NCBI RefSeq assembly: GCF_963931675.1
Contig: NZ_OZ007039.1
Coordinates: forward strand, 653,657-717,656
Reading direction: 5' to 3'
Origin: an uncultured Alistipes sp.
GTDB lineage: Bacteria > Bacteroidota > Bacteroidia > Bacteroidales > Rikenellaceae
Length of the DNA: 64,000 bases
The notes below the pieces were generated by a model. That model had not been told where the DNA came from and did not search any database. It was given only the letters and a program-made list of their open reading frames with translations. The translations under genes were made by a program, and so were the position numbers. Each line of letters opens with the position of its first letter. The stretch's first letter is position 1. Positions 61,573 to 64,000 of this stretch are shown here, in pieces.

Positions 61573-61661
61573 AACTTAACAGACAAATCCCGGGGCAATC
61601 CGGCGATCTCAGCAATCGGGAGCCCGGGGATCCCGGACAGCCGCTTCACCCGGTCATTCCC

Positions 61662-61697
61662 ACAAAAAAAGACGCCCCGTAAGGGGCGTCCTTTTTC
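61662..61697. terminator. Bidirectional terminator
   Basis: GACGCCCC (61671-61678) pairs with GGGGCGTC (61683-61690), with an A7 run before and a T5 run after, serving the converging hypothetical gene and gap. Confidence 0.9.
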
Positions 61698-61712
61698 GAA
61701 TCGCGGCTCAGA

Positions 61713-62747
<1,035 letters not shown>

Positions 62748-62780
62748 TTAATAAAACCTTGCGTTATTTTTTTCACAGCG

Positions 62781-62812
62781 CAAAAGTACATACTTTAAAT
62801 ATTATACGCAAA
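62781..62812 (-). promoter_or_regulatory. gap promoter
   Basis: Minus strand TTTG, 20 nt, TACTTTTG, both in consensus and about 50 nt before the start codon. Confidence 0.75.
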
Positions 62813-62894
62813 TAAAAATTTAATTTTTTTACGAACCTTGCGCCCAACGCCTTCCGCAACTCGGCACACCCCGGCAAAATCCGGACCGCAACGG

Positions 62895-63650
62895 CTAATG
62901 CGCGGCCAGTTTCGCCCGCTTGGCCATCGCCGAGGCGAAGACGAAATCGTTCAGTTCACGGTTCTCCGCATGGAGGATCTCCTCCTTGGTCCCCTCCCAC
63001 CACTTGCGGCCCTCGTGGATATACACAATTTTCTCGCCGATCTCCATCACGGAGTTCATGTCGTGCGTGTTGATGATCGTCGTCATGCCGTACTCGTGGG
63101 TGATCTCGTGGATCAGATTGTCGATGACGATCGAGGTCTGCGGGTCGAGGCCCGAGTTGGGCTCGTCGCAGAACAGGTAGCGCGGATTCATCACGATGGC
63201 CCGCGCAATGGCCACCCGTTTGATCATGCCCCCCGACAGCTCCGCGGGATAGAGCCGGTTGGCATCCTCCAGCCGCACGCGCCGCAGGCAGAAATTCACC
63301 CGTTCGAGTTTTTCGCGCTCGCTCTGCGTCGTGAAGAGGTCCAGCGGCAGCTTGACGTTCTCCTCGACGGTCGACGAGTCGAGCAGCGCCCCGCCCTGGA
63401 AGATCATCCCGATATCCTTGCGGATGCTCTTGCGCTCGCGGAACCCCAACCGCGAAAAGTTCACGTCGTCGTACCACACGTCGCCCGAATCGGGTTCGTG
63501 CAGCCCCACGAGGGTTTTCAGCAGTACGGTTTTGCCCGAACCGCTGCGTCCGATGACGAGGTTCGTCTTCCCGGTCTCGAACGCCACCGAGATGTCGTCG
63601 AGCACCACGCGCCCGTCGAACGACTTGACGATATGTTCGGCCCGTATCAT
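62895..63650 (-). CDS. mlaF: ABC transporter ATP-binding protein, MlaF-like
   Basis: 251 residues. Walker A VIGRSGSGKTVLLKTL, signature PAELSGGMIKRVAIARAIVM, Walker B YLFCDEPNSGLDPQ and an H-loop in THDMNSVMEIGEKI. Family features match MlaF, which powers phospholipid transport between membranes. It overlaps the permease gene by 4 nt, so both are translated together. Confidence 0.9.
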   Translation of the reverse strand: MIRAEHIVKSFDGRVVLDDISVAFETGKTNLVIGRSGSGKTVLLKTLVGLHEPDSGDVWYDDVNFSRLGFRERKSIRKDIGMIFQGGALLDSSTVEENVKLPLDLFTTQSEREKLERVNFCLRRVRLEDANRLYPAELSGGMIKRVAIARAIVMNPRYLFCDEPNSGLDPQTSIVIDNLIHEITHEYGMTTIINTHDMNSVMEIGEKIVYIHEGRKWWEGTKEEILHAENRELNDFVFASAMAKRAKLAAH

Positions 63651-64000
63651 ATCAGCAGCACTTGGGTCAGAATCAGGTCGAACAACAGGATCACCACGCA
63701 GCTGACGACCACGGCGCGCGTCGAGGCCGCACCCACTTCGAGCGAGTTGCCGCGGGCGTTGTAGCCGAAAAAGGCCGAGATCGAGGTGATGATATAGGCG
63801 AAGAAGACCATCTTGATGAGCGTGTAGACGATCGAGTAGACCTTGAAGTCCATGTGCAGCCCCTCGACATAGTCCGCCGGGATCATGATGCCCGTCACGG
63901 CGGCGATGGCCCAGCCGCCGATCACGCCGATCAGGATCGAGAGGATCGTCAGGAACGGGAAGAAGAGCATCGCCGCAATGATCTTCGGAAGAATGAGATA
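63647..64000 (-). CDS. mlaE: MlaE-like permease, C-terminal part
   Basis: The last 117 codons of a permease whose start lies outside the window; the frame continues through LPKIIAAMLFFPFLTI to the edge. Membrane segments include LTILSILIGVIGGWAIAAVT and the end VVVSCVVILLFDLILTQVLL. GNSLEVGAASTRAVV matches the conserved end of MlaE. Partner of MlaF in lipid transport. Confidence 0.88.
   Translation of the reverse strand, partial: YLILPKIIAAMLFFPFLTILSILIGVIGGWAIAAVTGIMIPADYVEGLHMDFKVYSIVYTLIKMVFFAYIITSISAFFGYNARGNSLEVGAASTRAVVVSCVVILLFDLILTQVLLI

Overview
The window comes from a Bacteroidales chromosome, most likely Alistipes or a close Rikenellaceae relative (inference). The evidence is a GC-rich host segment, Bacteroidetes-type promoters (TTTG, about 19-20 nt, TAnnTTTG), a fimbrillin/DUF3575 pilus operon and a GH92 mannosidase operon. 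About the first 37.6 kb is the right-hand part of a temperate long-tailed phage (SPP1-type portal, 1301-residue tape measure). The remaining 26 kb is host. The composition change and a truncated fimbrillin gene place the right prophage border near 37,640. The left end, with integrase and repressor, lies outside the window.

Prophage, left to right. 1-8.2 kb is the replication and DNA-metabolism block: replication initiator, DnaC-type loader, a DUF4406 protein with a DnaA-like tail, C5 methyltransferase, PAPS-reductase-like protein, SSB, many small genes and a VRR-NUC nuclease. 8.2-15.8 kb is packaging and portal: small membrane protein, a frameshifted ParB/adenine methyltransferase, TerS, TerL, portal, and a head morphogenesis protein carrying an ADP-ribosyltransferase domain. 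15.9-18.07 kb is a leftward two-gene membrane/lipoprotein 'moron' operon and about 1.2 kb of repeat- and hairpin-rich DNA. 18.07-23.1 kb is scaffold, capsid, connectors, tail tube and tail chaperones, with a probable -1 ribosomal frameshift. 23.1-31.7 kb is tape measure, a LamG-bearing distal tail protein and the tail tip. 31.8-35.1 kb is a diversity-generating retroelement (DGR): variable lectin-fold protein, VR, accessory gene, TR and reverse transcriptase. 35.1-37.6 kb is the lysis cassette.

Host, left to right: a fimbrial operon (leftward) whose last gene is cut by the prophage; a small HTH regulator; an N-glycan mannose operon (mannose-6-phosphate isomerase-like, ROK kinase, GH92, MFS transporter) divergent from a GntR regulator; purC; a tyrosine recombinase; DedA/YqaA and GNAT genes; ferritin; a two-component system with a PepSY-like protein; the DUF177-rpmF-plsX-fabH operon; gap; and Mla-type ABC transporter genes.

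Most notable signals. (1) The DGR is clear: 22 of 28 template adenines are changed in the variable repeat, against 1 of 82 other positions. (2) Its reverse transcriptase is frameshifted at an A6 run, which displaces the C-terminal part. (3) A 7-bp tandem duplication breaks the phage adenine methyltransferase. (4) Four near-identical palindromes (GCGTATTA-N3-TAATACGC) precede four phage transcription units, suggesting a phage-specific regulon. (5) GATC is almost absent from the whole phage. (6) A structured leader and repeat-rich island lies between the head genes.
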